DNA from: Taenia hydatigena
Taxonomy: Eukaryota; Platyhelminthes; Cestoda; Cyclophyllidea; Taeniidae
Assembly (NCBI GenBank): GCA_036345935.2
Contig: JADWOT020001141.1
Location: forward strand, 62,001-126,000
Reading direction: 5' to 3'
Length of the DNA: 64,000 nucleotides
Shown here: one piece after another, positions 47,741-60,726 of the stretch
Layout: each line of letters starts with the position of its first letter
Position numbering within the stretch: position 1 is the first letter of the stretch
Program-made: the position numbers and the translations under genes
Notes under the pieces: model-generated
What the model saw: only the letters and a program-made list of their open reading frames with translations
The model's database searches: none
Told to the model about the DNA's origin: nothing

Positions 47741-49587
47741 AAATTTGGCATGCTCTGATACATCTCATTGAATTCATTCAAAGTAGCAAAATGGAAAGCC
47801 CTCTATTTCCCATATTTATCATTCTGCATTGTTTGGGGAAAGAGACCTCAACTAGAGTCATCTTGTCGATGGTGTCTCATCGTTTTTGATATTGTTCTTG
47901 CTGGAGTGTTCGTGCATATTGGACATTCGTGGAAGACCAGTTCGGCAACGAGGAAGGCAAGCCACGAAAAATTCTGCAACAGGGCTTAGTGCAAGTCAAA
48001 CATTAAGCCGAAGGTACCACCTGGATCTGTCCTCAGGTTTGCGAGTAATTAAAACTTAGAGGAGCAATAGTCGCGCATTTGGCCAATGCCGACATACGGT
48101 AGGGTTTACCACACCTCACTTCTCTTCGTTATTTTGTTACTTGCTTTGAGCTTATTTATTCTTGTGCAAGCAAGAATTTGCCCATCAATGAGGACCTTTT
48201 TTAATGTACTGAGCATTTAGGGTGCCTTTATTTTAGTGTGCTTGAACCGATACCCTGTTACTTTTAAGCAACAATGAAAAGATTGCGTTTTGCTGATCTC
48301 AAAGGCATGGGCATAGAGTGAAAAGAAGTACCAGTCCGCCTATTATAGGTCCCTGAGAAATCGTTCCACAGGAAATGAATGCATTTCTGCCCTGTAACAA
48401 TTAGTATTGAGAACAGATTTGATGTGCGACACGAAGTTTTTAGGCATCGGATTGATTGCAACTTCTCATCCCTAATGCTAATCTGACAGGAATGATATGA
48501 TGCAGAGTTAGCAACTCCATCGACCAAGAGAAGCACTAGACTATTGTATTGGTCCTCCTACTCCTTGATCGTCAAAATGACTAGATGCGTTTATCATGAC
48601 GTGCTTCCTAATGGCCAAAACTGGTGTAATCGTGTCGCTAACTATAACAAATACATCAGTGGCTTGTGTAAGGTCTTTTTAACTATGGAAGTAGGTATGA
48701 TCCTCCGCTGTTCGGAATGCGTTGCGGGTCCGTAGACCGCTTACTATAAATAATAATAATAATCAAGGAAAGTTCTCGATGAGTTGAATTTTTTCTCGCA
48801 CCATTGGGTAAGGCCTAGCTTACCCACTTATTCCACAGCTTCTTGAAGGCATGAGGCCTTGCTTGTGATTTCAACCCTGCAGTATCGTGTACTGAAGTCA
48901 CGCTTAGACAGGGAATGCCTTTAACTGCAACCATGGTGGAGATGCACCAATTAAATAGCCACCAAATTGACTGCAAATAAATATTTATACTTAGCTTTAA
49001 ATACTCAACCACGTCTAGCTGTTCCTGACAAATAGCTGACAACGAGAATGGAGAGTATAAGCCATCTGACCGTGAACTGTTTCTCTATGGCACTGCCGAT
49101 GCCGATGATGGTCTTTAACCTAAATGTAGAAATTGGGATTAGAGAGTAAAAAATTGCCTTATCGCATCTCCTTAGTGTGTCCTTTTGTCATTTCGATATA
49201 AAGGTTGAAATATTGCATTACGCCTATCCGAAGGTCTAATGAACACTGGAGCCAATGATTTAAATTCATTCAATCTACCTCCTGTTCATCAAAATCTTAT
49301 GAACGTGAGCCTCATCCGTAGTTGGATAGTGCAAAATAGCCGGTTTTTTAAGCATTAACTTTAGTACGCTAGGTTAAACAGATGTGCCAGCTGGGACCTG
49401 CATGCTAAATTCCTGCTACCATTGTTTATAAAAAAGTATCAATGGGTGTAAATAAAGTAAAAGAAAAAAGGAGTATGAGAGGCGCCCATTGTCATGGGCT
49501 AGCTTGTTTTCGAATGCAAACATCCCGAGTGAACAGAAGTGTGCATTATTTTAAACGTCAAAAGAAAGACCATTAACATACCGGCTG

Positions 49588-49606
49588 AACGGCAATAACT
49601 GCCGTT
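49588..49606. repeat. Small hairpin present only in the right arm
   Basis: AACGGCA and TGCCGTT arms (7 bp) around a 5-nt loop. The left arm at about 35870 is shorter by roughly 21 bases here and keeps only one half of the stem. Confidence 0.6.
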
Positions 49607-49806
49607 TACAATTACATTAAACAAAGCCTTAAGCAGCATGTATTTCATTTGTCGATTCAAATTTTGATGCAGCGCGAATTCTGCGCAAAGTCAAAATCAG
49701 CGCATTTGCGCGGATGGATCAGTGAAACAGATATTCAATGTCTGTGAAATAATCAAAAATACCCGTCCGTTTTGAAGAAGTGATTTTTAAGTAAAAAGTT
49801 TTCATC

Positions 49807-50414
49807 CATGTCAATCAGAAGTTACTTGTATTGTCATTTGCGATAGCATCCGCAGATGCCGTTTGACTCGTGTGGGACCACGACCTCTAACTGCATGTCC
49901 TATGAATTGCTTGATTCAGTACCCAGTCAATAATTGCCTAATGCTTACAACATCATAGCGACAAATTTTCTTTTTACAACTTAGGTACTCTTCTTCAAAA
50001 TCAAAGCCATTTATTTTCCGCACAGTGTTAAATCTAGTTGTGAGGCGAAATTGGCAGTCAATGCGCAGACGGAAATGGCTCTAGAAAAATCGCGAATATA
50101 GAGCAAGTATAACATTTATATCTGCTTACCCGCCATTGAATGCGATTGCGACAAATCAGTTAACATCAACTCAAAGCAAGCAACAGCTCTAGATTTCCAA
50201 CCATGCCTGTACTTTTAGGGAAACAAACAAATAGAAGCATTAGTGCTTATGATAGTTTCCTTTCTTCTCTTATCCGCCCACCAGCCATTTATCCACACAC
50301 CATTTCATTCACATTCGCCACCAAGTATCCTCCATCGTCCTCCCTTCTTCGTCATTTGGGCAGGCGCAAAAGCCAGTGCAAATAGATGCGTGGCGCCTAC
50401 CAAGCACAGAGGCA
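49807..50414 (-). repeat. Dispersed repeat, right-arm copy (full)
   Basis: Mirror of 35158-35648 and related to 16755-17212. It keeps the middle block with AGCACTAATGCTTCTATTTG (minus strand), also seen in the 16.8-kb copy. An open frame of 60 codons within it is not proposed as a gene. Confidence 0.65.
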
Positions 50415-52290
50415 ACCAATGATGGCACACATTGGAATGGAAGTCTGTACTCAGTGTTCTTACTATAACTTGGTCTACTTAAAGTGAACAGTGGTTGTCA
50501 TGCGTAGGAAATATGTATTCGATGATATTGAGCTCATCGGTGATCAACTTTATGTCTACATAAAAATTACAACATTTCACTGGAAATCATGCGAGAAGTG
50601 AAAGTCGATCATTGGTTTCCAAATAGCGAGAATAACAGCAGCAGGAAAGGAGAGAAAATATACAAGCTCTATTTATTCTGCTACTTTTGTGAGGGTAGAA
50701 AATGGAGAAGACTGAGGGTGCCATCATAAAAATGTAGCGCAGTGGAGAGAGATCGATAATGGTCCTGGAGTTGCTGGGAGGTAGGCGGGGCCATCACGTT
50801 AATGATCGCCCTCAAAGATTCTATTATTTAGTTGACTGATTAGAATTCAAACTCAGAGAAAAAGAAACGTGCAGATACAGATGCCAGCTGTTGGCATTAC
50901 TGCAGAAAAGTGCGCACGTGACAATGCAGTAAATGGTACAATTGGGCTATTAACAAGGCTTGAGTTGTGATACTACTCTTTCCAGAATATGCTTTCATTT
51001 GTCCATCCAATCAAATTTAATTTCTGCAAATTCTATAATGTGTGATCTGCACAATCAACTGTTTACCCAAGACTATAACCAAATCCAAAATTTCACGTTT
51101 TTACCTCAAATACGGCAAGTCAAAAACCACATCTGCTCATGGGCCTATAAGCAGAAATGCATTAAAGGAGGGCGCACAAGACCCTTTCTTCATCCAGCGT
51201 TGGGCCTAAAGATAATGCTAAATTTTGCTTTCAACCTGCTTTAAGACCGTTGCGCAGAACTACGAAAATTAAGACCTACTAAACGTCTATTCCATTCACT
51301 CACAGATCAAATTATTGACCTTTCTCAATCACAGAATTTCCGGTCAAACCATTACAGTAGCTGGCTTTTAGCTGATGACGCCATTATGTGTGAAAGATGG
51401 ACCGAGATCTTTTATGAATGCGCAAAATTGACAGCAACTTCCATGCGAAATGACATGAGATTAAGTGCAGACCAGCGGGCCAGCGTTGGTAGTCCCATTC
51501 TTTAGTCGGTAATAAATAAAAAAGTAGACGATTCTAGAGACTCGTCCTCCATCGACTAGTTAATCCGCTACCAGCTGTGCTAAGGATAAGTTAGTAACAG
51601 GCTTCCGATACGTGAGTACTAAAGAAAAAGGAGGAGGTTCCAATGAAGCCTAGAGAACAGCACAAGAAGGAATTGGGTGGAGGAGGAAATCAAGCATTCT
51701 CTTATGAATTAACTGCTTTGATCAAGGCTAAACTCGCGTTAATTTGACGTGGAAGTTTCCTGCTCTTGGTGGTAGAGAACAAAAATGTTTTGCGCGCTGG
51801 TAACAAGCAAGTCTCGACTGCTTCTTGACCCTGCATGCCCAAAACAAATGTTCACCTTGATCTCATTACCGCAATATGTCTATGCAGTGGTGGGCTTATT
51901 CAGAAGTCAGGAAGATCTGCAAGTGACAGGCCACTCGACTAATGACAAGTCAACATGTTGACTGACATCGGAACACACCGGATCCCTTTCGGTGGACCAA
52001 GTACTGGCCAATCTGTTTTAAAGGAAGACAATTAACGTATGTATGTCTCCTGTTTATCAAGACGCATTTTGAGAAGCCGCTTTCGCATTCTTGCGTTTTA
52101 TCAAAAAATTATAGTGCTTTGCATTTGGTTTCATCAAAAATGGAATCAGCGTAGAGCTTGTTAATTAATAATGAACCTTCTTTGACCGGTAGCGCGCTTC
52201 AAGTTCGTCTGCATTGGCCCAAAGTAGCTTCACTTAAATCAGGGCAGCACTGAGTCTCCGGATTTCTAATTTAATCATTAGACGGAACGA

Positions 52291-52674
52291 TTGACCCATG
52301 ATCCACAAGGCCGCAAATTTCATGACCCCACTTGTATTCCATATAGTGGATGCTTTATAATCTTTGCAGCACTATTACTGACAAATTGCGGTGGCAGTAG
52401 TTCTCAAATTTCAATTCTAGTGAAAAATTGGATCACACAGACTGCTCATGGCATTGGCAGCGATATCATGTATCAAAGTTGCCAACTTACCTGCTGGAGT
52501 GATTTGTGCAGTTTTCTTCAAAAACGTAAGGCTTATGATAAAATTGGATTATTCTATTATTCATGGGCACTAGTCTCATATTATCTTTTTACAAGCAACT
52601 CACAAGCAAATAATCTGAGACAATCTCGTAATTTTCGGCATTTGCACTACTGTGTCGTCTACCATTTTGCCTGA
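52291..52674 (+). other. 127-codon open frame, right-arm copy
   Basis: Partner of 32898-33281; same length and no added stops. See that entry for the silent and replacement counts. Confidence 0.22.
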
Positions 52675-53656
52675 GGTGATTGCTGAATTAGGGTGTGTAA
52701 CCTCCAAATAGAGACAAATGATCAAAACGTTTCAGACGTAAAAAGCTCTTGGCTAATGCTAAAAGAGGTGAGGATATGACTCCCCTTCTTTTACGAGTAG
52801 CGATTTCTGAATCAAACTTTCTGTAATTGACAAAGTCTTGCATTAACTTTGGGGTCGTTACATACTCTTTACAGGCGTTCATGATTCCTGACTTCAAGGG
52901 TTATTAGCGTTGAAAAAGACCATAGCTCTAAGATGCATACAAGCAGTTTTAGGCTTGTTACTTCAACCTACAAACTGAAGACCATCAATATAAGAAAAGA
53001 TTGAAATATGTTCTACACTTGATATTCCCAGAAGCCTGTGTTTTTGGTTCGAACAATGACTTTGTTTTCATGCTTCATGTAGAGTACGAATGTCTACCCT
53101 TCACTATCCATGCTGGCAAGGGTCTGTTAATGCTCTAAAGTCATGCAGTCAAGGTGTCACGCCATCAGGGGCCTTCTATCTTGGGTCCCGCCTCTGCCGC
53201 TATACACTCGGTTGCTGTGGGTGCTTCTGTCACCCCTTCTATCGTGAGTCCATGTTAATTCAGAATATCAGCGCATTGTAGCACAAGACTGTAAAACTTT
53301 TTATTGCGAATTTAGGAAGCCATATACACGGTAATTAGAGTCATGCCGGAGTTTTCTATCCGCTACCAACTCCTTTGGTCATAATAATACATACCTAAAG
53401 GACTATATTTACACTTGTCTAGATGGCATGGGTAAATAAAGCAAAATACAGGTGTATGAAAGCCTTAATGAATGCCTGAACCTGCAGGCGATTAAATGCA
53501 TCATTGTAACAAATCGATGTGGGTTAGGGGTTAGGTAATCGCACCCAAACGGTCATTCATTTTACATTTGTGACCTCGCATTTTGCCGAGTTAAGCTAAA
53601 GGCGCATACTTCGTGCGCCGGTTCGTTCTGTTGGCTTTACACATTCGCAAATATAG

Positions 53657-55463
53657 TTATTTTGTTGCCGCAGTCGAGTACAGAGTCTTCAGTATTTGAC
53701 ACTTGAGCTCGCAGTCCTCTTTCGTGGCATCTTGGTCGATGCCCACCCACTTAAGCATTGACTCACACATTGCAAGTATATTGTCAAACGACTCCTTTGA
53801 TGACATTCGCTTCATCTCTTCGCTCTCCAATTTTAATATTATGCTAAATATGAAGCCCTCTAACTTTGCCTTTGCCTCCATTTTGCTCTTTTGCTTCTCA
53901 TCTGCCTGCTTGTACTTCTCTGCATCGTCCAACATTTGCTCTATTTCATCTTCTGACAGACGACCCGTGTCAGCAGTTATGGTGATGCTGTTCTGCTTTC
54001 TTGCCGACCTGTCCACCGCCGACACATTGAGAACGCCATTCACATCAATATCGAGGGTCATCTCAATCTGGGGTCCACCGCGTGGTGCAGGTGGGATTCC
54101 TGACAATTGGAACTTGCCCAACAAGTAGTTGCTTTCCGCTATCAGACGCCCACCCTCGTATACCTGGATTAGCACAACTGGTTGATTGTCTACACAGGTT
54201 GAGAAGAACTTTGTCTTCTTTACTGGGATTCTTGAGTTGCGCTTTATCAGCGCCGTCATCAATTTACCTGCCGTCACCACACCCAGTGACAGTGGGTCAC
54301 ATCTAGCAGCAGCAAATCCTGCACCATCTCTGGCTTGTCACCAGCCAGATTAGATGCCAGCAACGCCGCACCATAAGCCACTGCCTGGTTTGGATCAATG
54401 GACTTACTTACTGTTCATTCATTAAAGGATTCCCGTAACAAATCCTCCACCTTGGGAATACGCGTCGATCCACCAACCAACACTATTTCGTGAATGTCAG
54501 TTTTGTTCAACTTCGCATCATCCAGCGCAGTCTTCACCGCATCCATCGCTTTAAGAAAGAGGTCCAAGCATAGCTCTTCAAATCTGGCCCTTGTGATGGA
54601 CGCCTTGAAATCGGTGTCCCTGTGCAAGGATTCCAGGTCTATGCTCGCGTACTTGGACGAAAACAACATCTTCTTTGCTGTCTCACACGCCTTCTTTAGG
54701 CGACTAATGGCCTTCTTGTTGGATGCTAAATCTGCGCCCTTGTGCTGTTGATTGAATAATCCCACGGAGAATCAAATTCCTCACCGCCCAAGTGCGTGTC
54801 ACCACCAACCGCCTTCACTTCACATTTTCCTTTCTCAGTGGACAAAATGGACACATCAAAGGTGCCGCCACCCAAGTCGGGGTTCAACACATTGCGCTGC
54901 TTGTCGCTCCTTTTCTCTAAGCCATGGGCAATAGCCGCTGCTGTTGGCTCATTGATGAGACGCGACACATTCAAGCCCGCCAATTTTCCTGCATCTATAG
55001 TGGTCTGCCGTTGATTAACCTTAAAGTACACCGGCACTGTAATTGCTGCCTTCATACCCAAATAAGCCTCTGCTGTCTCCTTCATTTTCGACAGCACTAT
55101 AGATGAGATCTGTTCTGCAATAAATTGCTCTGCCTTGCCGCGATTTCGTGCTTCGATCTTCGGTATCCCTCTCGCATTTATAACCTTGAACGACCAGTGC
55201 TTAAAGCTTTCTTTCACTGCTTCGTCATCGAAACGACGTCCTATTAGACGCTTAATGCCGAACACGATATTGGTGGGGTTCATTGCCGCCTGATTCTTTG
55301 CGGCCTCACCGACGATACGTTCGTTGTCTGCGAAGGCCACATATCTAGGCGTTGTGCGTGAACCTTGGTCGTTGACAATGATTTCTACTCTGCCATTCTG
55401 AAACACGCTGACACATGAGAAGACTGTTCCCAAATCAATACCAATGGCTGGACTAGTTGCCAT
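53657..55463 (-). pseudogene. Cytosolic-type HSP70, right-arm copy, four lesions
   Basis: The start codon is at 55463. The ATPase signatures [26 protein letters not shown] and IVLVGGSTRIPKV are readable. It shares with the left copy the in-frame TGA (54415-54417) and the missing C near 54294, after which the substrate-binding part reads to 53657. Private lesions are a 16-bp deletion near 54765, which shifts the frame within the ATPase domain, and a 9-bp in-frame deletion near 55047. In places it is closer to the usual family sequence than the left copy (Gly75, Asn174, GGSTRIP), elsewhere further from it (Gly19 is Ser, Phe217 region is Cys). It also lacks the C-terminal tail and EEVD. Dead by sequence. 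Confidence 0.93.
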
Positions 55464-55533
55464 AGCTTTACGGGATGTTCAACTGCTTACGTGTACAGCT
55501 TGACAATGATGAGTGCTACGACCATTACATCAC

Positions 55534-55539
55534 TTTATA
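55534..55539 (-). promoter_or_regulatory. TATA-like box, right-arm HSP70
   Basis: TATAAA on the minus strand, 71 nt before the start codon, matching the left copy. Confidence 0.35.
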
Positions 55540-58500
55540 TCCGCTACGGCTGCTCTTCAGGAGCATATTTCCAATCCGCACTAATACTAAAATGCTTCTA
55601 TCCATCCAGAAGCTGCCACTGCTTTCTGCTCCTTCTTCTCATTAGCTGACGAATGCATACTCGCGAACGATGACGCACACTGCTGGCCTCAGGTTTGCGC
55701 CCTTGCAGGCTAGCCTTGGTGTGAGTAGTGGCGTGGAGACCATGCGGTAGTGTGGGTAACAGAAATGTAGGTGTAGAAGTGCCTCGGCACCATTATGAAT
55801 GTTTGTGAGAGGCACAAAGAAAACCCCTCAGATGCGTTGTGTGCGCGTCTTCACATCTATAGAGCAGTAAAATAATTGCGTGCCCCCTTTTACTTCACAG
55901 TGTCGAAGCGACTGTTGACTCGATCTTTTACATTATTGCGCTTGAGAGTACTGAGATGAATGTTAATCGATGGCCTCTGTACTCATATTTGCAATAAAAC
56001 GCCTAGTTTCCCTTTTTGTCCTTGGCTTCAACCTGCCTTGACACTTATCATTATTCTCCGCCTTCTGACAGTCTAAGAGCTGGTCATTATCTATAAACAT
56101 ATAGACAGGTGCCAGTCATTTACGAGATGGGTCATCCTTCCAAAGCGTTGCCTATTAATCATCAGGAAAGACGGGAACAACTCCACTAATAAGATGTTCT
56201 TTTGAGACAAACGACACAAAACGGAAAATGGGAGTTGAAGTTTGTAAGCGATCATATTGATAGTGAAGATGAAACCCTGCTTCAAACAGGAACAAAAATG
56301 TGTGACTTATATTCTATTTAATGTACTGCTTGCGAATGAGCAGGGACATGGCATAAAACCTGCACGATATTACGTTGATTGCAAATTAAACGGTTTTCTT
56401 CGTTGTTTGGTCCTGCGAAAATTGCACAAATATCTGGCGATTTGGCATACTTGATGAGAATATGTGTACACTTACCGATTGGAGTGATGTAAGTTGGGAA
56501 TATGACGCGAGTTTTTCCGTGATTAGTACGCACAGGACTTTCAAATGTCTATCACAATAAAGCCAGTGCAAAAATTATTATCGCAACCGGGACTGGCCTC
56601 ATCTTTCACTTTGCTTAATGCTAAATGAAACAATACTAGGTGCCCTAATTTTGCAAGTGGACACGAGGCGTAAGTTCCGCAGCATAAGTTCGCAAACATT
56701 ATAGAGACTGGCTAGTAAGCGCAGTGATGCACTGTGTACTTCTCGAGGCTGCATGAAAATTTGCCATGGACCTACAAATTAAATCTACCAGCCATCTTAA
56801 GGGAGCACTTGGTCCAACATGAATGCGAAAGACGTTCGCCAAAGGGGAGCGTTGGCACGTGTCATATCGCGTTTCATCTCACTTCGTAAACGGCCAGAAG
56901 TAGTATGGCTTTAATTTTATTAGACAGCAGTAGATTTGAGGCAATGGATTTCAATACGGATTTTACAGCACTCAAGATTATAGGTTCGGCCTTGAGCGCT
57001 AGCACTGCTCGACAGACTTTTACACTTAACAGACTAGCCGACTTCTTGCTACTGCATTTCATCTGTTTAACGCAACAACAAGCGCCTTATTCAAACGGTC
57101 AAAGACAATGCGAATAAAGAGACTTAGGTGCTTAAGAGAATGGGTTGCATTCCAACGTAGGAATTACGGCACGGTCATTTGAAGACACCCTAGCCACACC
57201 TGATTCAAGTGAATCCACCCAACGGATGATGAGACTTTGGCTACGTCAGCGTTCATCGCTTTTACGGTGCCTGTTTATGAGCCATACTCTTTGCCTATTC
57301 TTATTTCTCCCACAGCTCAAGTACGTAGTAATAATACTGATTCCTTTTGGTCTTCTATGTTCGCAGCATGCTGCGAACTCTTGATTAACTTTACCCCTTC
57401 AACATTTTTCTAATATCCTGCCTGTTTTATTTCACCTTCTTTACATATGCTAGAAGTAAACTCATAGAGATTCCACCCAGTGATTGAACAACAGGAAATT
57501 GTGAGAAATTCGTGCAGAACTTAGTTTCGTTAGTCCACCAAGGAACACGTAATGGTTTCGCCTTGTTACTGAATATTAGCCCAATTTAAGTGAGTTAGAG
57601 TTTGCTAGATTCATTGTTTATGCCTAATTCACTGACGTTAATCAAACTGTCATAAATGGTGCTGCGTAATAGTTGCAAATGTGGATATGGCAACCTTGCG
57701 CATTTCTGCAATGATGGACAATGCCAGCATCACAGACGTATATTGTGTAGCAAAAAGTACCCCCTTCAAATCCATCGCAATGAGTGCACACAAATAAGTT
57801 AAATGAAGTTGAAAAACTAGCCTGCGTATAATTCTTCACCTTTCCTCCGACCTAAACGTTTGGCAAAAGTGTCCTTTTATAGACGTTTATCAAGATGCGT
57901 GTGCATAATTACCTGTCTGTCTACCTCCATTCGCTCACCATATCCAGCTACACGTGTATTTGAGGAAGGATGCAGGAAGGAGTGACAGTTTTAAGAGAGT
58001 ATTTATAGCAAAAGTAAGTAGCCGTGAAACGTACCAAAAATAGCCATTCTGTCCTACATTCTCCATGTGCAAACTACATGATCAAGTAGATTGATTGCCA
58101 TGGCAACACTGAACTGCTGTCGCCTAAACCCACAAAGCAGCAAGGTGGAACAAGACGGAAAACGAAGGTACTGCATTTTTCCTTTCTACCAGCAAGAAAA
58201 GACGCGACACGTAAAGTGCATGCGAAACGAGAACTGCAACGATGATTGCTGTTTTAATTTTAATTTCAACAGATAAAACACATTCGCTTGATCGGACAAA
58301 GCAAACAACAGGAGCACAAAACACGCAAAAGCTTCTAACGAAGTGGTAGACTCAATGAAAGTAGCCCGAAAGACAGTGCGAAGTCAACAACCGGCCATTA
58401 GATCGTTTCTGTTGCCTACTGTACACTTCAATAATTCTCGACCATGCCTTATGTGATGGGCTGCGCATAGAGCAAAATAACGGATTCCATGACCAAGCGG

Positions 58501-59239
58501 GAGACAAACACGAAAAATGTTGTCTTGAAGACTTGTGCGAATGAAGTGCAATCTTACACAACATAAATCACCCTATTTTGAGTCGTTTTTATCACACCCA
58601 ACAGGAGTGGGACCACCCGATGGATTATGAAATGCGGGAGTAATTATCAGACGAGTTGCGTGTTGACTGGCATAGTGGAGCCATATTTTTGTGGTTCTTG
58701 TGTCAGCAGTCATCGTTTGTAAGCGTAACTAAACTCGGCTAATAGGAAAAATTAGGGTAAAGAGAAGCTACTACCCAAATTAATGGGAAACCACTTCGCT
58801 TCTATCAAATGAACCGCAACAAAACCGAGGAAACAAAAGCACAAAATTACATAAAGGCTGACAGCAATGTAAGAGTGGCAGTAGTAATGATGATCAAAAT
58901 GTCTAGTTCAAATAGCAAGAGCTGAACAGAAAAACTAGTTGGGACTATTCCCAGAGGTTACTAGTGTAATCACTTCATATGCACGATCAAATGAATAACT
59001 CGGTTACGACTATATTGATAAGGGACGGCCAAAGTGTAGAGCAGTCGCAAAATTTTTGCAGAGAGCCGAGGTAGACACACAGGATGGGGAGCTGGTCAAA
59101 GAAAAAGAGAACTTTTATGCTGTCAGACAGGAACTACGTATTCCAGATAATGCGTTATGGCCACTCACGAAGATTCCATCGTCCAATGCTTGCTGAAAAC
59201 CCCAATATTGGTTTTCGATCATAATGTCGTATACTTCAT

Positions 59240-59575
59240 TTGATGATATCCTCCCCTTTATCAAAATATTCAGGATTACGAAGCCAAAATGGCGATCACC
59301 CTAAGCCGATGTTGATTTTAGGCAAAACCTACCACCGGTACCTGCAAATCTTGGTCAATATCTCAGAATATACCCTCTTTAAACGCAGGCTAGCACTCAA
59401 TGAATACCAGGTTGATCGTCGCATTCTTTACAGGTGTAGAAAATTATTGCGAGCCTTTTGTTATAGGTTTCGTAAAGGTCGCAAGAATCATTGCAGTTCC
59501 CGTGCTCTCTCATCAACACTACTAAATAAACAACGTTCTTGTCTCAATTTTCTGCTCACATTAGATGTACCGTGA
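59240..59575 (+). other. 111-codon open frame, right-arm copy
   Basis: Partner of 26035-26319, with the same LILGKTYHRYLQ core and a different C-terminal frame. No family recognised. Confidence 0.18.
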
Positions 59576-60408
59576 CTGAGACGTAATTAAGAAACACATC
59601 TTTGTGTATTTACAAAAATTAGACATTTTATAGTGTTTTCTACCAAATCAGTGAGTAATTAATTCTGGTTGGCTTCGTTTTACCTTTTTGTCTTCTTACT
59701 AATTCTTTAACAGTAATTTATCTTAACTCGATGCATACGTGAATGCATCTTCTTATTCATTTGGCGCATTTTAACACGAAGTTGGCCATCAAATGTACAG
59801 TGCTTTGGCTCAAATTCCTTAGCCACCCAAAAATATAAACACGCGAGCACATCTATTAGGAGGTGCGGAACGATACATGAATCGCAAAAGAATCTTCTCT
59901 TTGTAATTACACAAATGAAAATTGCGAGTCAAATGATCGGCATCTTGATGGACACGCAAACGCAAGTCGCTGATCAGGAGGGTAAAGTAAAAAAAGAATG
60001 GAAAAGGAATTTGTGGGTGCCAAAATAGACAGTCGACATAGCATGTAGGTGTGAGGAGCATCGGATCATTCCCAACCATTTCAGCATGAAAGGGCATCCA
60101 TTGCTGACGTAGAAGTGCTTGGGGGCCAAAATTGAGGGCAGCTGAGATAGCAAAGACTAAAAAAAATTAGCGTAGGAAATAGGCTTGCACTAATTACCTT
60201 TCTGCATTGGCTATCAAAACTTAGTCGGGTCTTCACGGACCGGGTGGTGACCCTATTTCTATTGAGGCGACAAATTAGCAGCTGTCAGCTCTAAATTCAT
60301 CAGCGCAGCCTGCCGCTTGTACTTGATTCAGGGTTTTATCCTGTTTAATAACTGCAGGTAAGGAGGAATGTATAGTGTTCGTGCTGCACAAAGCTGCAAA
60401 AATCCTGC

Positions 60409-60726
60409 TTATTCTAGCAGAAGTAGCCCACTCACTGGTAGACATGCTTCACGACAGCTCTGTGGGACTGCCATTTTGCAGCGTTTGATGATAGAATGCT
60501 GAAGACCTTCAGCTAGGACAACTGTATGGAAGACACAAACCACTTCCAATGCGGAAGTGCGTTGTTGTGGATTCTCTGGCCCTTCAAAAGTCGAGTATCT
60601 TAGTAACAACAATCTGTAGAGGAGGGATCTCGTACCCGCCACACGTGAGAATAGGTAGCTAGTAAAGAGGGATGCAAAAGATGTCCTTGTCGCTACCACC
60701 AATGTAATGCTTAGCAGCTCTCCCAC
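60409..60726 (-). other. 105-codon open frame, right-arm copy
   Basis: Partner of 24829-25146, same length, five replacement differences. Probably not a gene. Confidence 0.15.
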
